NCBI GenBank assembly: GCA_964416065.1
Contig: CAYQCL010000036.1
Location: 1-22,688, forward strand
From: Limiplasma sp964416065
Lineage (GTDB): Bacteria > Bacillota > Clostridia > Christensenellales > Aristaeellaceae
Direction: 5' to 3'
DNA: 22,688 bases
Shown here: positions 1 to 6,991 of the stretch, in pieces
Layout: each line of letters opens with the position of its first letter
Position numbering within the stretch: the first letter of the stretch is position 1
Position numbers and translations under genes: made by a program
The notes under the pieces: generated by a model
Databases searched by the model: none
What the model saw: only the letters and a program-made list of their open reading frames with translations
What the model was told of the DNA's origin: nothing

Positions 1-179
1 GAATGGGCGGGAATCAGCCTGGAAATATGGGCGGCGGAATGCAGGGAGGCAAGCGCCCTGGAAATATGGACGGCGAAGCGCCGGATGCTGAACAGCCCGG
101 AAACATGGGTGAAGGTATGCCGGACGGCAAGCAGCCCGGGAGTATAGGTGGCGAAATGCCAAACGGCAAGCAACCATAA
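1..179 (+). CDS. C-terminal end of a protein with Gly/Met/Pro-rich 13-residue repeats (partial)
   Basis: The frame opening at position 3 runs without a stop to TAA at 177-179, giving 58 residues that continue a gene beginning before the window. The residues fall into about four 13-residue units of the pattern M-G-x-x-M-x-x-G-K-x-P-G-N, so the DNA is a degenerate 39-bp tandem repeat. Such low-complexity tails occur at the C-terminus of large secreted or cell-surface proteins of Clostridia, for example CotH-like and carbohydrate-binding proteins, but nothing here identifies the domain upstream. The repeats and the immediately following terminator support a real gene end. Function is not assignable. 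Confidence 0.6.
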   Translation, partial: MGGNQPGNMGGGMQGGKRPGNMDGEAPDAEQPGNMGEGMPDGKQPGSIGGEMPNGKQP

Positions 180-188
180 AGATACATC

Positions 189-226
189 GGAAGGGGTTGC
201 CGGAATGGCAGTTCCTTTCTCTTTTT
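189..226 (+). terminator. Rho-independent terminator after the repeat-tailed gene
   Basis: The arm 189-201 can pair with 207-219 (13 pairs including several G-U) around a 5-base loop, and a T-run follows at 222-226. It lies 9 bases after the stop codon of the upstream gene, which is the expected place. Confidence 0.6.
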
Positions 227-240
227 AAGGAGGAAATTAC

Positions 241-564
241 ATGAATAAGCCTTATCTCATCGCAGAAGCCGGAGTTAACTACTATGATACAGCCAGACAA
301 AATGGACATACCCCATTGGAAGAGGCCAAATACTATGCCAAGCGCGCCAAAGAAAGCGGCGTAGATGCAATTAAATTCCAAACCTACAAGACTAACCCCA
401 TCGTCTCCAAGCAATCTCCCGCCTATTGGGATACCAGCAGGGAAACCACGAAAACCCAATATGAGCTGTTTCAGAAGTATGATTCATTTGGAGAAAAGGA
501 ATATGCCGAGATCTGCGATTATTGCAGAGATATCGGAATTGATTTCATCACGAAGCCGATTTGA
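241..564 (+). pseudogene. neuB-like N-acetylneuraminate synthase, N-terminal third only
   Basis: The 107 residues match the start of the NeuB/SpsE family, which condenses phosphoenolpyruvate with N-acetylmannosamine (or a related sugar) to make sialic or pseudaminic-type acids for the cell surface. Visible landmarks are the opening strand YLIAEAGVNYYD, the segment GVDAIKFQTYK at about residues 40-50, the clostridial-type SPAYWD stretch, and IGIDFITKP where the family normally has the start of an STPFD motif. Full-length proteins have about 340 residues, so the barrel is missing most of its strands and the C-terminal antifreeze-like domain. The start has a good SD (GGAGG, 7 bases before ATG). 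The frame stops at TGA exactly where homology to a different gene begins, so this is a truncated remnant. Confidence 0.8.
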
Positions 565-926
565 TGCTGACACGTACAATTATCGCGGAGCATTGCCCTG
601 AATACCTCTCTAATTGGGATGAGGTTATGCGAAGAAGCGACGGTCATCGTTTTAATATGTTTGTGATGAAAAGACCGCAATTCGAGGCGTATTCTGCCTG
701 GTTGTTCGATTTGCTGTTTGAATTGGAAAGACGATTGGATATATCGGATTATTCGGCTTATGATCAGCGAGTATTTGGTTTTGTAGGCGAGCGCTTGCTG
801 GACGTCTGGTTTAGTCATGAGCGGCCGCGTGTGTCGGAATGTCGGGTGATCAATCTGGAAAGGCAGCATTGGTGCAAAAAAATCTCCGCATTTTTGAAAA
901 GGAAATTGAAGGCCGGTCGCGGCTAA
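561..926 (+). pseudogene. DUF4422 capsular-polysaccharide glycosyltransferase-type gene, C-terminal half only
   Basis: The frame reads as the C-terminal half of DUF4422 proteins, found in capsule and cell-wall polysaccharide clusters and regarded as glycosyltransferases. Recognisable segments are RTIIAEHCPEYL near the start, then FNMFVMK, WLFDLLFELERRLDIS, RVFGFVGERLLDVW and finally W-x-K-K with FLKRK. Full-length members have about 250 residues; only about 119 remain. The N-terminal catalytic part is missing, there is no SD or plausible start, and the frame is +1 relative to the neuB remnant it abuts. The junction lies near 555-575. The parent was probably a neighbour of neuB in a surface-polysaccharide locus. 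Confidence 0.75.
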
Positions 927-936
927 AGAAACAAAG

Positions 937-977
937 TGCCGTTCCTTCCCTTTGCAGGTCAAAGGGAAGGAACGGCA
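937..977. terminator. Perfect 17-bp hairpin, shared terminator of converging transcripts
   Basis: Bases 937-953 are perfectly complementary to 961-977 with a 7-base loop. It sits between the + strand polysaccharide remnant and the end of the - strand transporter operon. Read on the - strand the hairpin is followed by a T-rich tail (CTTTGTTTCTTT), so it should terminate the operon efficiently; on the + strand the tail is weaker. Confidence 0.85.
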
Positions 978-995
978 TAATTTATGGGATGCTTT

Positions 996-1853
996 TCAGA
1001 TTTTATGCTGTATGGGCTGATGATTGATATAAGTTGTAATATAGCGAAATCCGGCCTGCTTTATATATTCATAGGCATCAGCAATATAGGACCCGACGGT
1101 GTCGGCCTCATGAGAATCCGTTCCAACTGTAATAAGCTCTCCTCCTAATTGATAATACATCCTTAAAAATTCGGGCTGCGGTTCTAAAGAATGGAGCCAA
1201 TAGCGCATGCCTTTTGTGCTTACCTCCAGCCCTTTGCCTTTTTCAATAAGCTTCTTCAAAATGGACTCTATATAACCGGCATATTGCAAAAGCGATGGTT
1301 TTTCAAACACATTTTCCATAACCCGTAGCGGATGGCAGATATGGGCTATAACATCAAATTGATCGCATTCTAGCATCTGCAATACATTTTCAAAATACTC
1401 AACAAGTATTTCATTTGCTGTTTTCAAATCATTAAATGGAAGCGCCAGAATTTCACGTTCGTCCGTAGTATAATGGATGGATCCTAAAATAAAGTCAAAT
1501 TGGCGCGTCGAAAGAAAATCCTGTAGAAAACGATAATCGCGCGTTGGCTGCCCTAATTCCAAACCATAGCGGATATGCAGAGCCCCCTGATATTTATCCC
1601 GCATTTCTTTTACAGCTATTTCGCGCTCCTTTTCATGCAGCAAATAATGTTGATTCCATTTTCCGCACGGATAATGAAGATCCAGATGATCCGTCAGCGC
1701 GATCTCCTTAAGGTTCGCGCAAAGGGCGTATTGGCATATATCGTTCAAGTCCGCCAAGGAATCAAATGAATACAAGCTATGAATGTGATAATCGGCGTAA
1801 AACATCCCTACACTTCCAAATCTGTCATATTTAAGCATCGAACTATTCTTCAC
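996..1853 (-). CDS. PHP-family phosphoesterase, histidinol-phosphatase-like
   Basis: This 285-residue protein has the PHP-domain metal ligands in order: H23 and H25 (DYHIHS), D55-H56 (ALTDH), E99 (GLELG), H127 (GSIHY), H171 and H174 (AHICHP), D246 and H248 (GTDSH). PHP enzymes bind two or three metal ions and hydrolyse phosphomonoesters or, in some members, phosphodiesters; the HisK type dephosphorylates histidinol phosphate. No histidine genes are nearby, so a role in the co-transcribed transport operon is more likely. The GTG start at 1853 has GAGG 6 bases upstream and overlaps the end of the regulator gene by 11 bases, indicating translational coupling. A later ATG at 1805 (MFYADYHIHS) is the alternative start. 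The substrate is unknown. Confidence 0.85.
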   Translation of the reverse strand: MKNSSMLKYDRFGSVGMFYADYHIHSLYSFDSLADLNDICQYALCANLKEIALTDHLDLHYPCGKWNQHYLLHEKEREIAVKEMRDKYQGALHIRYGLELGQPTRDYRFLQDFLSTRQFDFILGSIHYTTDEREILALPFNDLKTANEILVEYFENVLQMLECDQFDVIAHICHPLRVMENVFEKPSLLQYAGYIESILKKLIEKGKGLEVSTKGMRYWLHSLEPQPEFLRMYYQLGGELITVGTDSHEADTVGSYIADAYEYIKQAGFRYITTYINHQPIQHKI

Positions 1854-2607
1854 AAACGGCCTCGTTCCATATGCCGTTTTCTGTTATCAGGATTCCCTCG
1901 TTAGGCTCCATAAATTTTAAAAATCCCCAACGATTCAGTTTTGTGGTGTCCGCAAGCAGGTATATTTCATGGGATCTTTCCTTTACCAGCTCCTTGTTTC
2001 GTGCTTCGCGGATATCGTTTGCGTAAACTCCTTTTTCCGTATATCCGCTAATGCTGAGAAAGGCTTTGTCAAAATACATATTGCTCAACTGCTTTTCCGC
2101 GCTGACGCCGCATACCATTTCCCGTTCGCTAACCACCTCGCCGCCAATAAGAATGCAGTTTACGCCTTCAATTGGCAAATAATTCAAAAACGAGATGCTG
2201 GTGGTGACAACAGTAACGCGCTTTCCTTCAAGATACTTACCAAGCAAGCTTGTGGTCGTTCCGGAATCAATAAAGACAATATCACCATCCTCAAGCAGCT
2301 CAATTGCTTGTTTAGCTATCGCCTCTTTTTGAATGGCCCGATTTGTATGGTTTGTGCTTGCAAGAGGGTCAACGCGCCTTCTCTGCAAGCGTACAAAACC
2401 ACCCCGCAAGACTTCCACCTCTTTTCCTTCCGCCATCTTTTCAATATCCCGTCTTATGGTGGAAACTGAAACGCCTAACTGTTCGGAAAGCGCCTCATAG
2501 CTGATGACCTCTTCTTTTTCTAAAGAATGGCGTATTTTATCCCGCCTGAACTGGGGAATTTTGCTTGAATCCTTGCATTCCGCTTCTTTCTGAAGTCCTC
2601 TTTCCAT
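1843..2607 (-). CDS. DeoR-family transcriptional repressor
   Basis: A 254-residue protein with the standard DeoR layout. The N-terminal winged helix-turn-helix (about residues 24-62) contains YEALSEQLGVSVSTIRRDIEKM. The C-terminal sugar-phosphate sensor domain has the DSGTTT motif at residues 114-119 and the later GYTEKGVY and LLADTTKLNR segments. Members bind a phosphorylated sugar or derivative and release their operator. I chose ATG 2607 because it has AGGAAG 7 bases upstream and gives the family's usual length; the open frame upstream would overlap the preceding gene. It lies inside the operon that it probably controls, through the 10-bp repeats at 6521-6580. Confidence 0.9.
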   Translation of the reverse strand: MERGLQKEAECKDSSKIPQFRRDKIRHSLEKEEVISYEALSEQLGVSVSTIRRDIEKMAEGKEVEVLRGGFVRLQRRRVDPLASTNHTNRAIQKEAIAKQAIELLEDGDIVFIDSGTTTSLLGKYLEGKRVTVVTTSISFLNYLPIEGVNCILIGGEVVSEREMVCGVSAEKQLSNMYFDKAFLSISGYTEKGVYANDIREARNKELVKERSHEIYLLADTTKLNRWGFLKFMEPNEGILITENGIWNEAVCEE

Positions 2608-2641
2608 AGCGTTTCTTCCTATTCTTTGTGAATTATCGCGG

Positions 2642-3340
2642 TCAAGCGCCCATAGTGGCAAAGAGGAAACCATCCTTTGCGGCGCGATCACGAAAGTCGC
2701 AATTCAGATGCATGCAGCAAAAATGGTTCCTGCACTCCGGTGGAATCAGATTCAAGAGCGTTTGGTATTGCAAATGACACGCATTTTCCTTTTCCTCTGA
2801 ATTCCATTCAACATCATGGTATACCATTTGCATTCTTCCTTCAAGCAATTTTTCAAGAATAACTGCGGGAATATTCCTGGAATCGCCACTAAAATAGTAC
2901 TTGCCACTTTTATCGTTCAGAAGCCAGCCATAGCTGGGATAGCCTGAAATATGCTCGGTTGGTATCGCATTTGCCTGTAATGAGGGAAGGAAGATCTGAT
3001 CAAAGTATTGATGTTCATAATCTTCAGGCTGAATACCGGCCAATTTCAGATAGATATCCACTTCATTACCGGGATAGATAATCTGAGCTTTTTTCTTCAT
3101 ATGTCCGGCCATATAGGAACATAGAGAGGGGAGACTCCCCGCGTGATCGGCATGCAGATGCGTGATGAATACATAGACAGAATCCAGCACATCGCACAGC
3201 AGCTTTTTTTCCATTAAACGTGCGAAGGTACTTTCTCCACAATCTAAAAGAAAAAGGCTATTTTCTTGAAAAAAAAAGGCGTTGCTGTTATACCACGAGG
3301 TATTGTATGCTGATCCGATGCCTAAAAAATGCAATTTCAT
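2642..3340 (-). CDS. Metallo-beta-lactamase-fold hydrolase, RNase Z/PhnP-like
   Basis: The 232 residues open with the family strand MKLHFLGIGSAYNTS and carry the metal motif H61-x-H63-x-D65-H66 (THLHADHAG). Further likely ligands are the His of PTEHISGY, the Asp of SGDSRN and the late His of CCMHLN. This pattern is that of the RNase Z/PhnP branch, whose members cleave phosphodiesters: tRNA 3' ends for RNase Z, cyclic ribose phosphate for PhnP. Its position in a solute-transport operon beside a PHP phosphoesterase suggests a small-molecule substrate rather than tRNA, and it is shorter than a typical RNase Z. The SD GAGGAG lies about 5 bases before ATG and the preceding permease gene ends 13 bases upstream. 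The exact reaction is inferred only. Confidence 0.8.
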   Translation of the reverse strand: MKLHFLGIGSAYNTSWYNSNAFFFQENSLFLLDCGESTFARLMEKKLLCDVLDSVYVFITHLHADHAGSLPSLCSYMAGHMKKKAQIIYPGNEVDIYLKLAGIQPEDYEHQYFDQIFLPSLQANAIPTEHISGYPSYGWLLNDKSGKYYFSGDSRNIPAVILEKLLEGRMQMVYHDVEWNSEEKENACHLQYQTLLNLIPPECRNHFCCMHLNCDFRDRAAKDGFLFATMGA

Positions 3341-3353
3341 AGATTCTCCTCGC

Positions 3354-4163
3354 TTATTTTATTCCAGCGCTAACAAAGCTGTTGATAAATTGCTTTTGGA
3401 AAAAGATAAAAGCAAGCAGCAGGGGAAGTGAGATGAGGAATGCACATGCGCAAATATCTCCCCAAAGTAGCGCTGTTTCTGTGGATCTTGAAAATACGGC
3501 CAGGCCGACCGTTAGCGGCCTATTTTCAACAGAGTTTGTAACGATTAAGGGCCATAGGAAGTTATTCCAATGATAGCTTACCGAGATCATGCCAAAGGCA
3601 AGATAAGCCGTCTTTGCGTTTGGCACATAGATCTGCCAGATAATTCTGAAAATAGACGCGCCATCAATAACGGCCGCTTCAGTAAGCGCAAATGGAATGG
3701 ACTTAAATTGCTGTCTTAGCAGAAAAAGACCCATGGCGCTGCCCAGGAAGGGAAGCATAATCGCAAGTTTTGTATCAATGAGCCCCAGCTGAGAGATTGT
3801 CAGATAGTTGGGAACGATGAGGACATCATTGGGAATGATGATTTGTGCCATGATGATACCCATAACAATTTTCTCACCCAGAAAGTTACCACGCGCCAGA
3901 GCATAGCCTCCCAAGGTGATCATCAGGAACTGCAAAGAGAAGGTGCAGACAACGATGATGATTGTATTGAGAAAATAACGCGCCAATGGGACCATCTGAA
4001 ATACGTCTATAAAATTTTGAAACGTAAATGGCGTTGTCGGCAAGATAGACATTTTCAGCGTTGGTTCTGTAAATGCCGTACCTGTCATCCAGGCAAAGGG
4101 AATGAGCCACAACAGAGCAAGGAATATGCTTATGAACGTCCAAAGTTTTCCTTCAATTTTCAA
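3354..4163 (-). CDS. Carbohydrate-type ABC transporter permease, MalG/UgpE-like
   Basis: A 269-residue inner-membrane protein with about six hydrophobic segments and the cytoplasmic EAA loop EAAVIDGASIFRIIWQIYVP, which docks on the ABC ATPase. It belongs to the CUT1 family, second permease of a binding-protein-dependent system. The best start is TTG at 4163, because AGGAGG at 4172-4177 then lies 8 bases upstream; the GTG at 4172 would sit directly on the SD. The gene follows the first permease by 17 bases. No ATPase gene is in the operon, so the pair must use an ATPase encoded elsewhere, as MsmX-type ATPases do in Firmicutes. Confidence 0.9.
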   Translation of the reverse strand: MKIEGKLWTFISIFLALLWLIPFAWMTGTAFTEPTLKMSILPTTPFTFQNFIDVFQMVPLARYFLNTIIIVVCTFSLQFLMITLGGYALARGNFLGEKIVMGIIMAQIIIPNDVLIVPNYLTISQLGLIDTKLAIMLPFLGSAMGLFLLRQQFKSIPFALTEAAVIDGASIFRIIWQIYVPNAKTAYLAFGMISVSYHWNNFLWPLIVTNSVENRPLTVGLAVFSRSTETALLWGDICACAFLISLPLLLAFIFFQKQFINSFVSAGIK

Positions 4164-4180
4164 GACCGCCACCTCCTAAA

Positions 4181-5086
4181 TTAGTCTTCGTAATGAATTC
4201 GCTTATCAAATTTAAGGTATTGCGGCATTGTAATAAGCATCAAAAGTACCAGCATAATATTTGTAAGAGCAGATGCTTTTCCTTGCTGGAAGAACGTATA
4301 TGCCGTTTGATAGATGTAGTAGAGCAGCGTGCTGCTTCCATTGTTTGGCTTCCCTTGTGTTAAGATGACAATATGGTCAACCAATTTAATCGAATTGGTC
4401 AGTTCTATGATTGAGACAAATAGGATTGTGGGTGCGAGAAGAGGAAGGGTAATATGGACAACCATCTTCCAAAAATCTGCGCCATCAATGATGGCGGCCT
4501 CAAAATAATCAGCGGATAAATTTTGCAGACCGGCCAAAAAGAAAATCATCAGATAACCGGCCTCCTTCCAATTATACATAAAGGCCAGAGCTGGAAGGAC
4601 AGTGTCTTTTGATGACAGCAAGTCCCCTATTTTCACATGAAATAAGGACATAATCGTTGTAGCCAGCATTCCGTTTTCCGGCATGTAAATATATTTCCAT
4701 ATGCATGAAACTGCTATCATTGGCATCATTACCGGGTAAAAGAAAGCAGCCCGCACAAAGCGTAAACCTCTGAATTTTGCATTTAGAAGCATGGCCATAA
4801 AGAAGCCCATGAATATACTCGGAAGGACGGTCTCTAAACAAAAGACCAGCGTATTGCTCATGACCTTTTTGAATACCGAGGAAGAAAATAGGCTTGTATA
4901 GTTGGAAAATCCGACCCAGTTTGGCGTCATGCTGGTATAACCAAATTCGGTAAAGCCAAGATAAAAGCTTTTAAGGATCGGATAGATGGTAAAACCGATA
5001 ATAAACACCAGAGAAGGCGCCAATAATGCATATGAAAACAACGTATGCTTCACATGATTTTTGCGCGATTGTAAGCGGCTTCGCAT
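4181..5086 (-). CDS. Carbohydrate-type ABC transporter permease, MalF/UgpA-like
   Basis: This 301-residue membrane protein has six predicted helices. The first follows a basic N-terminus (RSRLQSRKNHVKH). The EAA loop EAAIIDGADFWKMVVHITLP is near residue 200. Length and layout fit the first permease of CUT1 importers, and with the next gene it forms the transmembrane channel for the UgpB-like binding protein. The ATG has GGAGG about 9 bases upstream. A 13-bp hairpin in the preceding intergenic gap separates it from the binding-protein gene. Confidence 0.9.
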   Translation of the reverse strand: MRSRLQSRKNHVKHTLFSYALLAPSLVFIIGFTIYPILKSFYLGFTEFGYTSMTPNWVGFSNYTSLFSSSVFKKVMSNTLVFCLETVLPSIFMGFFMAMLLNAKFRGLRFVRAAFFYPVMMPMIAVSCIWKYIYMPENGMLATTIMSLFHVKIGDLLSSKDTVLPALAFMYNWKEAGYLMIFFLAGLQNLSADYFEAAIIDGADFWKMVVHITLPLLAPTILFVSIIELTNSIKLVDHIVILTQGKPNNGSSTLLYYIYQTAYTFFQQGKASALTNIMLVLLMLITMPQYLKFDKRIHYED

Positions 5087-5106
5087 ATTTTTAGCCTCCG
5101 TCGATA

Positions 5107-5141
5107 CAGGTACCAGGCGCGAGAATCACGCCTGGTACCTG
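5107..5141 (-). other. Intercistronic hairpin between binding-protein and permease genes
   Basis: Bases 5107-5119 pair perfectly with 5129-5141 (13 bp, 9-base loop). No T-run follows on the - strand, so it is not a full terminator. Stem-loops at this place in importer operons typically protect the upstream mRNA, giving more binding protein than permease; that role is inferred here. Confidence 0.7.
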
Positions 5142-5161
5142 AGCAAAATGGAGTAACAGCA

Positions 5162-6460
5162 TCAATGACGATAGGTGCTTAGAATATCTGTAGCAGCCTC
5201 CTGCAATTCTTCCATCGCCTCACGGGGAGTCATTTCGCCAAGAATGGCGGCTTGGATATAGTCATTCATCAATGTACACATAGTCTGTGCCGCATAGGTG
5301 TTTATCTCGGTGACAGCTCCTGTTTCGAGCTGATCCAAGGTCGCCTGCATGCCGTCTATTTTGGCCATATATCCTTTCATCGTGTCTGTTTCAAACGCTG
5401 ATTTGACTACTGCCACATACCCGCAGGCGGCTGACCAGCGAGCCTGAACATCGGCTGTTGTGCAGTAGCGAATAAATTCCCAAACACCTTGACGTTGCTT
5501 TTCAGTAAGGCCGGTACAAATATAGAAGTTCTGTCCCCCAGTTGAGCTGGTCTGCGATACTACACCAGGCATCAGGGCCACGCCAACTTCAAAATCAGCA
5601 TTGTTGTATATGTTGGTCAGGTTGCCGGAGGTGTGCTGCATCATGGCCAGCGTACCAGAAACAAACATATTTGGCATATCGGAGAAATTCAGCAGATAAT
5701 CAGGGACGCACTTATACTCATTATGCAAAGCAACCCACCATTCCATGGCGCCAACGCAGGCTTCGCTGTCAAAGTAGGTTTCAGTGCCCTCATCATTGCT
5801 GATGGCTCCACCGTTTTGCGCGGTCAGAATCGCTAAAGGCCATTGGCTGTTTCCATCATTTTCGCAAATGCCATAGCCATAACGAACAATTTCACCATCC
5901 GCGTTCTTTTTCGTTAGCAGGACAGCCGCGTCTGTCAGTTCTTCCCACGTGGTAGGCGGATTGTCCGGATCAAGTCCAACCTCTCGGAAGGCATCCTTGT
6001 TATAGTAAAAAATGCAGCTGCTGCGTCCCCAGGGAATGCTCACAAGTTCGCCGTCAAGATAGCTATCCCTAATAAACACATCAATAAAATCGTTGATATA
6101 GTCATCCCTGTCTGCCTCAGCATCCAATAAGTCCTGCATACTGTCTACAATGCCCAATGAATTGAGCATGACCTTAAAGTTATAAGGGGCCAGATAGAAG
6201 GCAGGCGGGTCTCCTGCCTGAACGGCCGCTTGTAGTTTTGTGATATTGTCATTCATGTTGCCGGTGTATATCATGACAATATCATATTCGGGATGTGAGG
6301 CGTTGAATTCTTCAACAAACTCTTGCATTTGCTGCTGAAGCGCTCCGCCAACCACGACAGGAAAGTAGAATTCCAGCTGAGTTACCTTCTCTGCCATCGC
6401 GGGTAGTGTCGTCATAAGACAGCAAATCACCAGAAGAATCGAGAATAGCTTCCGTACCAT
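5162..6460 (-). CDS. Extracellular solute-binding protein of an ABC importer, UgpB-like
   Basis: A 432-residue secreted protein. The start at 6460 has GAGGGGG 7 bases upstream and opens a signal peptide (MVRKLFSILLVICCLMTTLP) with a likely signal-peptidase I site after AMA. No clear lipobox is seen, which is unusual for a Gram-positive binding protein, since these are normally lipid-anchored. Family-1 features include the YTGNMNDNITKLQAAVQAGD segment near residue 60, YYNKDAFREVGLDPDNPPTTWEEL, SGNLTNI and the GYVAV segment. These line up in order with Escherichia coli UgpB (glycerol-3-phosphate and glycerophosphodiester binding) as I remember it, hence the comparison. The ligand is not proven. 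First gene of the six-gene operon. Confidence 0.88.
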   Translation of the reverse strand: MVRKLFSILLVICCLMTTLPAMAEKVTQLEFYFPVVVGGALQQQMQEFVEEFNASHPEYDIVMIYTGNMNDNITKLQAAVQAGDPPAFYLAPYNFKVMLNSLGIVDSMQDLLDAEADRDDYINDFIDVFIRDSYLDGELVSIPWGRSSCIFYYNKDAFREVGLDPDNPPTTWEELTDAAVLLTKKNADGEIVRYGYGICENDGNSQWPLAILTAQNGGAISNDEGTETYFDSEACVGAMEWWVALHNEYKCVPDYLLNFSDMPNMFVSGTLAMMQHTSGNLTNIYNNADFEVGVALMPGVVSQTSSTGGQNFYICTGLTEKQRQGVWEFIRYCTTADVQARWSAACGYVAVVKSAFETDTMKGYMAKIDGMQATLDQLETGAVTEINTYAAQTMCTLMNDYIQAAILGEMTPREAMEELQEAATDILSTYRH

Positions 6461-6508
6461 TGAAAGGCCCCCTCTGTTTTCAGATTTGAGCATCCGCTCT
6501 TTAGGTCT

Positions 6509-6537
6509 ATCATATACGATTAATTATTCATTGTCAA
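6509..6537 (-). promoter_or_regulatory. Sigma-A promoter of the transporter operon
   Basis: On the - strand, TTGACA (6532-6537) is followed after 17 bases by TATGAT (6509-6514), one mismatch from full consensus. It lies about 50 bases before the binding-protein start. The 338-base gap 6461-6798 holds this promoter, the repeat operator and, towards the right, the promoter of the next + strand genes; between 6590 and 6747 I see nothing further I can name. Confidence 0.85.
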
Positions 6538-6580
6538 TCACTTTTTATCAAAAAATATCATTTAATTTCATTTTTTTTCA
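6521..6580 (-). promoter_or_regulatory. Six direct repeats with exact 10-bp period, candidate DeoR operator
   Basis: On the + strand TCA ends at 6530, 6540, 6550, 6560, 6570 and 6580, each preceded by an AT-rich 7-mer, giving units such as TTTAATTTCA and CTTTTTATCA. On the - strand this is TGA every 10 bases. The array covers the -35 box and the 43 bases upstream. DeoR-family repressors are known to bind short direct repeats spaced by one helical turn, and the operon encodes one, so this is its probable operator. Confidence 0.65.
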
Positions 6581-6747
6581 TTTAGGTCATGCCTCCTTTG
6601 AACAAGAGCGCACGGCCCTGCTCTCCACAAAAGCCTTATGTTGCCGTGATGCTGAGGAGACAGGAACTGCTGCACAATTTTGATTTTTTGTCGTTGTTTT
6701 GTTGAAATGAAAGCTTTTGTCGCGAGGCGAGATGAGAAGAATCTCTC

Positions 6748-6775
6748 GCATCTTTCCCGCCTGACCGCATACAAT
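6748..6775 (+). promoter_or_regulatory. Sigma-E-like promoter of the small-membrane-protein/spoVM operon
   Basis: CATACAAT at 6768-6775 matches the sigma-E -10 consensus CATACAMT exactly. GCATCTT at 6748-6754 fits the -35 consensus KMATATT at 6 of 7 positions. The spacer is 13 bases, one or two shorter than usual. spoVM is under sigma-E in Bacillus subtilis, which agrees. Confidence 0.5.
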
Positions 6776-6798
6776 CAAAGTGAGCGAGGTGAAGCCGC

Positions 6799-6987
6799 AT
6801 GCCGAGGGAAAAATGCTATCCGACCGGCAACAGTCAGCCGCTGACGATCGCGGGATACGCGCTGGTGGTCATAGGGATTCTGCTCCTGTTCATATGCATC
6901 CCATGCTGGGCATGGCTGGCACTTCTGGGCGTGGGGCTGATGGTCGCGGGCGTGCTTCTTTTGAAGCTGAGCAAGGCATGGAGGTGA
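6799..6987 (+). CDS. Small two-helix membrane protein, co-transcribed with spoVM
   Basis: The 62-residue product has a polar N-terminus of about 14 residues, two hydrophobic stretches (about 17-34 and 39-56) separated by a Pro-Cys-Trp turn, and a short basic tail KLSKAWR. ATG has GAGGTG 7 bases upstream. Its stop TGA lies inside the SD of spoVM, 4 bases before the spoVM start, so the two are almost certainly one transcript, starting at the sigma-E-like promoter 24 bases upstream. I do not recognise the family. By context it is a mother-cell membrane protein made during sporulation, possibly acting at the outer forespore membrane where SpoVM sits; that is inference. Confidence 0.7.
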   Translation: MPREKCYPTGNSQPLTIAGYALVVIGILLLFICIPCWAWLALLGVGLMVAGVLLLKLSKAWR

Positions 6988-6991
6988 AGGT

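Noticed and set aside
937..977. Attachment site or insertion-sequence end
   Set aside because: The perfect palindrome lies exactly between convergent gene ends with a T-rich tail; no transposase or direct target repeats are seen, so a terminator explains it.
6398..6460. Lipoprotein signal on the UgpB-like binding protein
   Set aside because: The paired Cys lie within the hydrophobic core (LLVICC) without Gly/Ala/Ser before Cys; an AMA signal-peptidase I site fits better.
6521..6580. CRISPR-like array because of evenly spaced repeats
   Set aside because: The repeating unit is only 10 bases with 3 fixed positions; there are no spacers of repeat length and no cas genes.
6486..6683. A 65-codon + strand frame across the operon promoter
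   Set aside because: It covers a sigma-A promoter and the phased repeat array, has no SD and no recognisable product.
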